A stretch of 7,203 nt of DNA from NCBI GenBank assembly GCA_029937205.1, contig JAPYQV010000135.1:1-7203 (forward strand), read 5' to 3'. The notes beneath the pieces were generated by a model. The model saw nothing but the letters and a program-made list of their open reading frames with translations. It was not told the origin of the DNA and did not search any database. This document shows, piece after piece, positions 1-4,604 of this stretch. Numbering within the stretch: the first letter of the stretch is position 1; every line of letters starts with the position of its first letter. The stretch comes from Alphaproteobacteria bacterium. GTDB lineage: Bacteria > Pseudomonadota > Alphaproteobacteria > UBA828. Position numbers and translations under genes: made by a program.

Positions 1-188
1 TGGGTATAGGAATCCAGCTTTGGTCGCTTCACCCGCGCCCGGCGGCGATAACCAGGCGGCTCCGAATGCTAGAGCATTTTCCTCACCGTCTCTCGGGCTA
101 TGCCAAACCGGCGCGCAGCTTCGCGCTGGCTTAATCCTTCAACATGACATGCCAGCCGTACGCGCAAATAAAGCTCCACGGAATACAT
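1..188 (-). pseudogene. istA: IS21-family transposase IstA, 5' fragment with an in-frame stop
   Basis: The minus strand from 188 reads MYSVELYLRVRLACHVEG, then LSQREAARRFGIARETVRKML, then a TAG stop at 71-69. After the stop the same frame continues as HSEPPGYRRRARVKRPKLD to the window edge. This is the N-terminus of IS21-family IstA: the helix-turn-helix (SQREAARRFGIARETVRKML, residues 20-39) followed by the conserved PPGYRR...KRPKL stretch. In intact relatives as I recall them, an ordinary residue stands where the TAG is, so this copy is probably dead. IstA normally works with the ATPase IstB, which would lie beyond the left edge. The start at 188 is chosen because MYSVELY is the usual family beginning and GAAGG lies 7 bases upstream; an in-frame ATG at 203 is possible. 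The reading is too short to appear as a long ORF because of the stop. Confidence 0.85.
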
Positions 189-446
189 CCTCCCACCTTC
201 CATCCCCAAAAGAACCGAAGGTTACAGGTGGCAGAGTTTTGCTCCGCCCGCAGCAGGCATGATCCCACCGCTTCCATGGCCTAATTTGTCACCGCCGCAT
301 ACAGCGCGTTGGATCAAAAACCTATTTGTCGCCAATACCATTGCTGAAATAGTAAGTTTCTCTCGGGCGCGGGGAACACGGGGTGAGAAGATGAAGTTGC
401 AAGAGATGAGAACGATCAAAGCCTGGATCGAATGGGAGTGTGTCGG
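189..446. other. Gene-free stretch between istA fragment and monooxygenase; should hold one end of the IS21-type element
   Basis: No convincing gene is seen on either strand. Because istA starts at about 188 and points left, the outer end of its element must lie in this stretch. IS21 ends usually begin TG and finish CA. A candidate edge is the CA at 298-299, at the end of a block containing TTTGTCACCGCCGCA, but the second end is outside the window, so the boundary cannot be fixed. The rest should be the native upstream region of the gene at 447. I see no clear sigma-70 type promoter there. Confidence 0.4.
434..438 (+). promoter_or_regulatory. Ribosome binding site for the flavin monooxygenase
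   Basis: GGGAG ends 8 bases before the ATG at 447 and favours that start. The in-frame ATG at 432 would place this site inside the coding region and has no comparable purine block before it. Confidence 0.6.
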
Positions 447-1601
447 ATGCCGGTAGATTTTGAACCGCTGTACCAAGAGCTCAGAAACCGGCGCGCCGAG
501 ACGAGTGCAAACCGGAAGATGCTGCCCGAGATACGTGGCCAGGTCCGTGAATCGGGCGTCGCGCGAATTCTTCAGCCGCGCGGCCATGGCGGGGCAGGCG
601 GTCCGTTACGGGATATCGTCGCGGCGCTCACTCAGATCGGCGCGGCTTGCGGCTCGAGCGGGTGGGTCATTGCCCAGTATGTCCTGCACAATTACATGGT
701 TTCGCAGTGGCCGGCTGAAGGCCGCGATGCGGTCTGGGGAAAAGACCCGAAAGCTTTGGTCGCCGGCATCCTCGTCCCCAGCATGGGCAACTACGAGGTG
801 GTAGACGGCGGCTATTCGGTGAGCGGCCGTTGGCAGTGGGTGACCGGCGTGGATACGTGCGATTGGTGCATGGTAACGGCCTATGAACAAGACAATCCCG
901 GACCCGAGACGCACCGCCATTTTCTGCTCCCGCGCGAGCAGGTCGATATCCTCGATACCTGGTACGCCATTGGTCTCAAAGGCAGCGGCACCAATGACGT
1001 TGAGCTGAAGCAGGTATTCGTTCCGAGCTACCTGTCGTTAGCCATGGCCGAACTGCGCGGCGGTGAATCGTCGGGCGGGCAGTGGCGCGACAATCAGCTT
1101 TATCTGTTGCCGAGCTATTCCATTTTCGGCCTTGGAATCACCAGCGGCGCGGTCGGCATCGCACGGGAAATAGCCACCGAATACAATGCCATCGTCAGCA
1201 AGAAAGCGTCGGTGATGAGCGAACAGCGCGTCGCCGATTTTTCTTCGCAGCAAATCAAGTTTGCCGAGGCCAAATGCGCGGCCGACAGCGCGGTCGAAAT
1301 TCTCCGCTTCGCCGCCGATGAGTTTCTCTCCATCGCGACCCAAGAGGCGCGCGCGCCCACCGATTTGGAGCGCGCGCGCTGCCGTGCGTTGGCGACGTTT
1401 GCCGGCAACACGGCGATGGATTCGTCCAAGACGGTTTGGGATATCTCCGGCGCCCTTAGCGTTCTAAGTTCGAGCGTACTCGGCGGCCTCTATACTGATC
1501 TCATCGTCGCCAATCAGCACTTCACCCAAAATAAAGACCCCAATTTCAAGAGTTACGGCCGCACGCTCTATGGCCTGCCCTTGGATAATCCCACGCTCTA
1601 G
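447..1601 (+). CDS. Acyl-CoA dehydrogenase-fold flavin-dependent monooxygenase (HsaA/HpaB-like oxygenase component)
   Basis: Predicted oxygenase of a two-component (group D) flavin monooxygenase. Such cytoplasmic enzymes use reduced flavin from a separate reductase to hydroxylate aromatic or similar substrates. The product is 384 residues, close to the usual 380-400. Residues 1-120 are the helical N-terminal acyl-CoA-dehydrogenase-like domain. The beta domain follows with SGRWQWVTGVDTCDW (126-140) and the linker DTWYAIGLKGSGTNDVELKQVFVP (170-193), a very typical family signature. The C-terminal helical bundle ends with DLIVANQHFTQNKDPNF (351-367) and SYGRTLYGLP (369-378), equivalent to the His and GR.L.GLP motifs of HsaA-type enzymes. 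No reductase gene lies in the window. The substrate cannot be read from sequence. The amidohydrolase start 34 bp downstream suggests a shared catabolic operon. True acyl-CoA dehydrogenase activity is less likely because the catalytic Glu context is absent. Confidence 0.88.
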   Translation: MPVDFEPLYQELRNRRAETSANRKMLPEIRGQVRESGVARILQPRGHGGAGGPLRDIVAALTQIGAACGSSGWVIAQYVLHNYMVSQWPAEGRDAVWGKDPKALVAGILVPSMGNYEVVDGGYSVSGRWQWVTGVDTCDWCMVTAYEQDNPGPETHRHFLLPREQVDILDTWYAIGLKGSGTNDVELKQVFVPSYLSLAMAELRGGESSGGQWRDNQLYLLPSYSIFGLGITSGAVGIAREIATEYNAIVSKKASVMSEQRVADFSSQQIKFAEAKCAADSAVEILRFAADEFLSIATQEARAPTDLERARCRALATFAGNTAMDSSKTVWDISGALSVLSSSVLGGLYTDLIVANQHFTQNKDPNFKSYGRTLYGLPLDNPTL

Positions 1602-1624
1602 AGCCGGCCGTTTCCAGGCCTTGC

Positions 1625-1630
1625 AGGAGG
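1625..1630 (+). promoter_or_regulatory. Strong ribosome binding site for a GTG-started amidohydrolase remnant
   Basis: A perfect AGGAGG sits 5 bases before the GTG at 1636. It identifies a non-ATG start that would otherwise be missed and shows that this was a real translated gene. Confidence 0.75.
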
Positions 1631-1635
1631 TATCG

Positions 1636-1818
1636 GTGCCCAATTTCAGGATAAATTTCGGCGATTCCCATGTTCTCGAACCGGGCGACCTATGGTCGAA
1701 GCCGCTCGGGGGTCTTACGGCGACGCTAACAGGCTATATCTGTAGGTCAGCAGCAGCAGTGCGAAGTCGTGGATATTCCGATGGAAAATCGAAGGGAAGA
1801 CCTGCTACTCCGGCTTAG
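1636..1818 (+). pseudogene. Amidohydrolase (metal-dependent hydrolase, Amidohydro_2 type), truncated to its N-terminus
   Basis: From the GTG the frame reads (M)PNFRINFGDSHVLEPGDLW, then SKPLG. The motif DSHVLEP.DLW is the N-terminal signature of the amidohydrolase-2 superfamily (ACMSD/decarboxylase-like TIM-barrel hydrolases), normally about 300-400 residues. After codon 25 (about 1711) the frame turns into unrelated residues and stops at 1818, leaving 60 codons. The metal-binding histidines and the rest of the barrel are missing and I do not find them elsewhere in the window. The homology ends where the inverted repeat at 1712 begins, so insertion followed by loss of the distal part is the simplest explanation. 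The gene was probably co-transcribed with the monooxygenase 34 bp upstream and may have acted on its product. The remaining peptide is unlikely to be functional. Confidence 0.75.
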
Positions 1819-1856
1819 GCCCCTATCCAGCGATAACACTTAAAGCGCCGTAAGAC
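1712..1856. mobile_element. Possible MITE-like or IS-end remnant, 145 bp with 11-bp inverted ends
   Basis: GTCTTACGGCG (1712-1722) is matched exactly, in inverted orientation, by CGCCGTAAGAC (1846-1856). The first copy begins precisely where the amidohydrolase similarity ends, and the last base of the second copy touches the next repeat at 1857. The interior has no transposase. I see no target-site duplication, but the right flank is occupied by another repeat, so the original flank may be lost. It may be a small non-autonomous element or two IS ends joined by deletion. The family is not recognised. Confidence 0.45.
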
Positions 1857-1875
1857 TGTCCTGCCCCCCTATAAC
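1857..1875 (+). repeat. Left copy of 19-bp inverted repeat
   Basis: Perfect inverted partner of 3296-3314. It contains a C6 tract and starts TGTCCTGCC, resembling terminal repeats of IS3-group elements. The C-rich end motif is seen directly; the family assignment is inferred. Confidence 0.8.
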
Positions 1876-1902
1876 TGAGCCACGTAATTCGTGGCTCAGT
1901 TA
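1872..1902. repeat. Perfect 13-bp stem hairpin downstream of the PhyH gene
   Basis: TAACTGAGCCACG (1872-1884) and CGTGGCTCAGTTA (1890-1902) pair perfectly around the loop TAATT. It lies 38 bp past the PhyH stop and overlaps the inner edge of the left 19-bp repeat. It could stop transcription leaving the PhyH gene, but neither side has a T tract, so a subterminal IS structure is equally likely. Confidence 0.65.
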
Positions 1903-1940
1903 AGCTCAACCAGCGCGCCAGCTCCTCTTTGCGACGCCAG

Positions 1941-2762
1941 CTATCTCAACAGCGCCATTGGGCTACCGACATCGACGACGCCGATGGAAAAATGCGGCTT
2001 GTAGCCCAACAACTCCTGCACCCGGACGGGCATGTTTTTGGCGGCCTCTATCGGCACGGTCAGAAACATGTTCTCTTCCGTCCGGAGATAGCCAACGACG
2101 AACCCCAGGAACATGCCGCGCCGGCGCACATCCTTGGTCGTGTTTGCGCCGCCGCCATGCAGCGCTGATCCGAGATAGAACAACCCCGAGCCCGCGGGCA
2201 TCTCGGCTTGCAATATCTCTTCCGGTTCCGGCTCGCGGCCGGGTTCCCAAAGATGGCTGCCGGGAACGACCTGGGTTGCGCCATTCTCCTTGGTGAAATC
2301 GCTAAGCGCGAACATCGCCTCGACTTGCAATATCACGTCCACTTTTGGCATAGGGGTCCAAGCGAGCTCGTCGCAGTGAATCATTTGCGCCGTTTCGCCC
2401 GGCCGAATTTCGATTAGCTGCGCGGTGTTTAGCAGATAATCCTCGCAATTGGGTTTAAGCAGGATGTCCGCGACGTTCTGTAGCAACGGTAATTGCATCA
2501 CATCCAGGAACGTAGGCGATTTTGCGGGCAATCCATCAAAGCGAACCGTTGAGGCGCCATAGAAGTCGACGAAGAAGTCACTCGCCGGATTACGCAGGCC
2601 GACGCCAATATCCTCGGTGAAATGGTCGAGATCCGCATTCAGCGCCGCCAGCATGCCGGGCTCAATCGCCCCCTCCACCACGACAGCGCCGTCGCGAATT
2701 AAAATATCGCTGACTTCCGCAGCAGTCGTCCGGGTTCCAGTGACATGTTCAAGACTTAGCAT
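1941..2762 (-). CDS. Phytanoyl-CoA dioxygenase (PhyH) family protein
   Basis: Predicted Fe(II)- and usually 2-oxoglutarate-dependent oxygenase of 273 residues, normal for bacterial PhyH proteins. These cytoplasmic enzymes hydroxylate acyl-CoAs, osmolytes or secondary metabolites; the substrate is not evident. The metal site is complete: His129 and Asp131 in MIHCDELAW, and His202 in SALHGGGANTTKD. The 2-oxoglutarate-binding arginine is likely among Arg213-Arg215. VVPGSHLWEPG (166-176) is the usual post-triad loop, and YKPHFSIGVVDVGSP ends the protein. The frame stays open to 2918, but those 52 extra residues do not look like the family. The start at 2762 has GAGG 5 bases upstream and a promoter-like TTGACA at 2827-2822. 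The gene is the only intact CDS inside the 19-bp inverted repeats and is transcribed against the monooxygenase operon. Confidence 0.88.
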   Translation of the reverse strand: MLSLEHVTGTRTTAAEVSDILIRDGAVVVEGAIEPGMLAALNADLDHFTEDIGVGLRNPASDFFVDFYGASTVRFDGLPAKSPTFLDVMQLPLLQNVADILLKPNCEDYLLNTAQLIEIRPGETAQMIHCDELAWTPMPKVDVILQVEAMFALSDFTKENGATQVVPGSHLWEPGREPEPEEILQAEMPAGSGLFYLGSALHGGGANTTKDVRRRGMFLGFVVGYLRTEENMFLTVPIEAAKNMPVRVQELLGYKPHFSIGVVDVGSPMALLR

Positions 2763-2768
2763 TTCCGC

Positions 2769-2772
2769 CTCT
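2769..2772 (-). promoter_or_regulatory. Ribosome binding site for the PhyH gene
   Basis: On the minus strand GAGG precedes the ATG at 2762 by 5 bases (CGGAA). It supports the shorter start over the in-frame ATG at 2918. Confidence 0.55.
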
Positions 2773-2797
2773 ACTCCGTTCGATAAAATTCGGCCAA

Positions 2798-2827
2798 ATG
2801 ATTTGCGAAGGGGGCGATAAATGTCAA
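2798..2827 (-). promoter_or_regulatory. Candidate sigma-70 type promoter for the PhyH gene
   Basis: On the minus strand a perfect TTGACA (2827-2822) is followed after 18 bases by AATCAT (2803-2798), which matches four of six positions of TATAAT. Transcription would begin near 2791, leaving a leader of about 30 bases with the GAGG site. This agrees with translation from 2762 and would make the longer reading frame impossible. The -10 box is only moderate. Confidence 0.45.
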
Positions 2828-2988
2828 CCCCCGGCAAGGCCGGTTCCCCTCGGCTATGCCCGGACATCAAGATATTGCCTGGTCGACGCGGGCCGGCATG
2901 TGGCCCCAAAAGATTCAAAGGATAACGCGCTATGCAATGTCCGATATTGGCTAATCTGAGACTCTTTTAGCACACTTCAGTGACTTCC

Positions 2989-3005
2989 GCTTTCGGGCGG
3001 AAAGC
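2989..3005. repeat. Small hairpin GCTTTC/GAAAGC in a repeat-like context
   Basis: GCTTTC (2989-2994) pairs with GAAAGC (3000-3005) around GGGCG. With its surroundings (TGACTTCCGC on the left, AGACATTTAA on the right) it resembles short dispersed intergenic repeats of many proteobacteria, in which a CCGCTTTCGGGCGGAAAGC core recurs. That resemblance is from memory. Only one copy is in this window. Confidence 0.3.
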
Positions 3006-3121
3006 AGACATTTAATTCATCAAATTTAGGTGCATTTAACGCCGCCACGCGAACTTGTCGCATGGCTCGCAAACTGTAACTCAGACAGATCTTCTCAATT
3101 CAAACTTTGTAGGGTTTTGAA

Positions 3122-3142
3122 CAAATCTTGCCCCCGCCACCA
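3122..3142 (+). other. tRNA 3'-end fragment, candidate att site remnant
   Basis: Starting CAAAT and continuing CTTGCCCCCGCCACCA, these 21 bases read as the end of a tRNA: the last bases of the T loop, the 3' half of the T stem (CTTGC), a 7-base acceptor strand (CCCCGCC), discriminator A and CCA. Upstream bases do not form the rest of a tRNA: no GCAAG T-stem partner, no GGCGGGG acceptor partner and no anticodon arm. A true tRNA-type terminator follows 16 bases later. A 3' fragment beginning in the T loop is the classic product of integrase recombination at a tRNA gene. The amino-acid identity cannot be told. Confidence 0.55.
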
Positions 3143-3158
3143 ACACAATCAATGACTT

Positions 3159-3183
3159 AGCCGCCCTATGTGACGGCTTTTTT
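3159..3183 (+). terminator. Rho-independent terminator behind the tRNA remnant
   Basis: AGCCG (3159-3163) and CGGCT (3174-3178) form a short GC stem followed by a run of T (3178-3183). Its place just past a CCA end is what a tRNA gene terminator looks like, so it may have been carried with the tRNA tail. Confidence 0.65.
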
Positions 3184-3295
3184 GCGTTTGGCAGCAATTT
3201 TTTCTTGCGGTTATCAGGGTTATTTTTCAAAAACCTGAAGGTCGCGCAGGACGGTTTTGCAAAACAGGCTGTTGTTGCTCCTGGTTTGCTGCGCC

Positions 3296-3314
3296 GTTAT
3301 AGGGGGGCAGGACA
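3296..3314 (-). repeat. Right copy of 19-bp inverted repeat
   Basis: Reads GTTATAGGGGGGCAGGACA on the plus strand, the exact reverse complement of 1857-1875. It marks the right limit of the candidate PhyH cassette. Confidence 0.8.
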
Positions 3315-3441
3315 CGTGGACCCCTGCGCCTGTTCACCAGTTCATGGTCAGTGGGCCGCGGATGCTACTAAGGGCTGATGTTACCCTGCCTTTGGGTGGA
3401 GAGGTGCGTCATAGAGACCCATGTGCCTGGCACAGTCGTTA

Positions 3442-3469
3442 TGCCCTGCCACCTGGCGGCGGCAGGGCA
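3442..3469 (-). terminator. GC-rich hairpin just past the stop of the unknown minus-strand gene
   Basis: TGCCCTGCC (3442-3450) and GGCAGGGCA (3461-3469) form a perfect 9-bp stem with a 10-base loop. It lies 13 bases beyond the stop codon at 3483, a good position for ending that transcript. It lacks a T tract, so termination by it alone is uncertain. Confidence 0.5.
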
Positions 3470-3482
3470 CATCGAAAACGAA

Positions 3483-4136
3483 TCAGGACGCTAACGGCAG
3501 TTCGTCCTCGTCTTCTTTCCAGACTTGATCAGCAAGGTTGTCCGCTTCATCCATAGTAATCAGTCCAGGGTCAAAGACATACGCCCAACGGCTCTGGTCA
3601 TAGGTGCTCGCCAGATGATCCCACTCACCTATTATAGCCTCCGAGCTTCCCTTCAGGATGTCTTCACCCGCAGGAAAATGACCGATTGCAAAGTCGGTGA
3701 CACCATAGATGTCGGTGCTATCAACTGATCCCGTGACAATGAAAACGTCATACAAGGGGACATAGGTAACATTGTAGGTTTCAGGCCAGCTAAAGCCGGG
3801 ACCACTGTCCGCCCAGTTGATCATGAGAAGAAACTGAGGGGTCAATTCCACAGTTCTCTCTGCGGCCCGATCGCGAATGTTACGGCCCAGAGTAACGTGA
3901 TCGTCTCTGACACTGGCCCATTGGGGCAGCCTGTCCTGCACGCGCTCCAAAAGGATGGCAGCGGTTGCGTAAGCTTCCTCGCTATGGATATCGACCTCCT
4001 TATTTAGGTCGAGATTGTCTAGAGCTACATCCAAAGTGAGGTTATCGGGAATATTCTCAACCGGCTTTACCCCTAAATAGGTTGAGATGATCCGATGCTC
4101 TTCATGGAGAAACAGGGTCGTCTGTGAATTGGCCAT
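3483..4136 (-). CDS. Hypothetical acidic protein, 217 residues
   Basis: I do not recognise the family. The start is secure: AGGAGG lies 5 bases before the ATG at 4136. The protein has no signal peptide, membrane segment or repeat, so it is probably cytoplasmic. Residues 1-95 are likely mostly helical (for example SEEAYATAAILLERVQDRLPQ, beginning at residue 52). Residues 96-150 are richer in beta-prone, aromatic segments (TPQFLLMINWADSGPGFSWP and YNVTYVPLYDVFIVTG). The end is helical and strongly acidic (MDEADNLADQVWKEDEDE, 195-212). Overall it is markedly acidic and has no obvious catalytic motif. It stands alone, with a terminator-like hairpin on each side, and its base composition is lower in GC than the monooxygenase or the deaminase-family gene. 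That suggests accessory, possibly transferred cargo. A role as an immunity or inhibitor protein would fit the acidity but is only a guess. Confidence 0.75.
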   Translation of the reverse strand: MANSQTTLFLHEEHRIISTYLGVKPVENIPDNLTLDVALDNLDLNKEVDIHSEEAYATAAILLERVQDRLPQWASVRDDHVTLGRNIRDRAAERTVELTPQFLLMINWADSGPGFSWPETYNVTYVPLYDVFIVTGSVDSTDIYGVTDFAIGHFPAGEDILKGSSEAIIGEWDHLASTYDQSRWAYVFDPGLITMDEADNLADQVWKEDEDELPLAS

Positions 4137-4227
4137 GGTGGCCTCCTCTCTTTAGTGCTTCAGGCGGAATGCCACGGCGCACAAGCTGAAGTTCAAATGC
4201 CGAACCCGTGAGGTGGGTCAGTCCAAC

Positions 4228-4260
4228 AAAAAAACCGCCGCCGCCAAAGAGCCGGGCGGT
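4228..4260 (-). terminator. Rho-independent terminator-like hairpin in the leader of the unknown gene
   Basis: On the minus strand ACCGCC (4260-4255) pairs with GGCGGT (4239-4234), with a further GGC/GCC possibility inside, and is followed by seven T (4234-4228). It points toward the start of the unknown gene 92 bases on. It either ends a transcript from an upstream gene that is now lost or acts as an attenuator. Confidence 0.6.
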
Positions 4261-4325
4261 CCCAAGCGCTTTAGCTGCATTTTTATAGCGCCCGCAAGCT
4301 GTGCTTCAAATCGGCGCTGGAAACC

Positions 4326-4340
4326 TTTTATCAGATAAAA
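4326..4340. promoter_or_regulatory. Perfect 15-bp palindrome TTTTATCAGATAAAA, possible operator
   Basis: TTTTATC and GATAAAA are exact mirror halves around a central A. An AT-rich palindrome between divergent genes is typical of a dimeric repressor site, but no regulator gene is in view and only one copy is seen. Confidence 0.3.
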
Positions 4341-4405
4341 TTTTAGACATCAATCCTGGTTTTCTCACATGCTGGGTCATCCCATCTCCAAGGGGCAGTT
4401 GATGT

Positions 4406-4416
4406 CCCCCCCCCCC
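4406..4416. repeat. Homopolymer run of 11 C
   Basis: Eleven consecutive C lie between ATGT and TGGTTGACGGACAT; the flanking ATGTCC and GGACAT are inverted. Such tracts are prone to slippage, and their length in an assembly should be treated with care. Confidence 0.8.
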
Positions 4417-4531
4417 TGGTTGACGGACATTTGATGGCAGGCAGTTTCTAGGCGGGGAGCACCCAAGCCCTACCTTGCCGCTTTATTCAAAAGAGGCGAA
4501 GCTTTTCTCATTATGGTCCTCGCGCTATTTG

Positions 4532-4547
4532 AAGCTCGTCAGAGCTT
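4532..4547. repeat. Small inverted repeat upstream of vsr
   Basis: AAGCTC and GAGCTT form a perfect 6-bp stem with loop GTCA, 57 bases before the vsr start. It may be an operator or an mRNA leader hairpin; no further support. Confidence 0.3.
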
Positions 4548-4604
4548 GGGTGAGATAGAGTTTGTTTGGGTTCTGCGGTTACCCCCGACAACGGGACGCT
4601 AAAC

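Larger units (their letters stand above)
1857..3314. mobile_element. Candidate 1458-bp cassette bounded by 19-bp perfect inverted repeats and carrying a PhyH gene
   Basis: TGTCCTGCCCCCCTATAAC at 1857-1875 is the exact reverse complement of 3296-3314, so the unit begins TG and ends CA, like many IS3-type ends. Just inside each repeat the next bases remain partly similar (TGAGC against GGCGC). A simple IS of this size would hold a transposase, but the interior holds a PhyH-family dioxygenase gene, a tRNA 3' remnant and non-coding DNA. This fits either a mobile insertion cassette (IS ends with passenger DNA) or two remnants of the same IS family left on either side of native sequence. No flanking duplication is seen (GAC before, CGT after), which argues for the second view or for later deletion. 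Confidence 0.45.
2763..3482. other. 720-bp gene-free stretch with scars: promoter, hairpin, tRNA 3' remnant, terminator, IS-type repeat
   Basis: No convincing CDS is seen on either strand. The left part holds the PhyH promoter. The section from 2930 to 3120 is visibly more AT-rich than the flanking genes. The remaining recognisable pieces (hairpin at 2989, tRNA tail at 3122, terminator at 3159, inverted repeat at 3296, hairpin at 3442) are listed separately. Bases 3315-3440 match nothing I can name; they include the odd palindrome TGTGCCTGGCACA (3422-3434). Confidence 0.6.
4137..4604. other. 468-bp gene-free stretch between the unknown gene and vsr
   Basis: No CDS is supported on either strand. 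It separates two divergently read genes and so should contain both promoters, but no strong -35/-10 pair stands out. Visible structure: a minus-strand terminator-like hairpin (4228-4260), a 15-bp palindrome (4326-4340), a run of 11 C (4406-4416) and a small inverted repeat (4532-4547). Confidence 0.6.

Noticed and set aside
1851..1860. Target-site duplication around the 19-bp inverted repeat pair
   Set aside because: The flanks GTAAGAC (left) and CGTGGAC (right, outside 3314) share no adjoining direct repeat of 2-9 bp.
1872..1902. Hairpin as a proven terminator for the PhyH gene
   Set aside because: No T tract follows on either strand and it overlaps the IS-type repeat, so it is reported only as a repeat.
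2763..2918. 52-residue N-terminal extension of the PhyH protein
   Set aside because: The extension has no family-like sequence; a ribosome site and a TTGACA-type promoter lie inside it and support the start at 2762.
3040..3142. Complete tRNA gene ending at the CCA
   Set aside because: No acceptor 5' strand, D arm, anticodon arm or T-stem partner can be formed upstream; only the 3' tail is present.
4130..4142. Eukaryote-like start context (GCCACCATGG) at the start of the unknown gene
   Set aside because: A perfect bacterial AGGAGG at the right distance explains the start; the resemblance arises by chance.
4110..4310. Minus-strand open stretch reading through ALGTARLFGGGGFFVGL upstream of the unknown gene
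   Set aside because: It has no start codon, the glycine run is simply the GC stem of the terminator-like hairpin, and it overlaps the ribosome site and start of the unknown gene.
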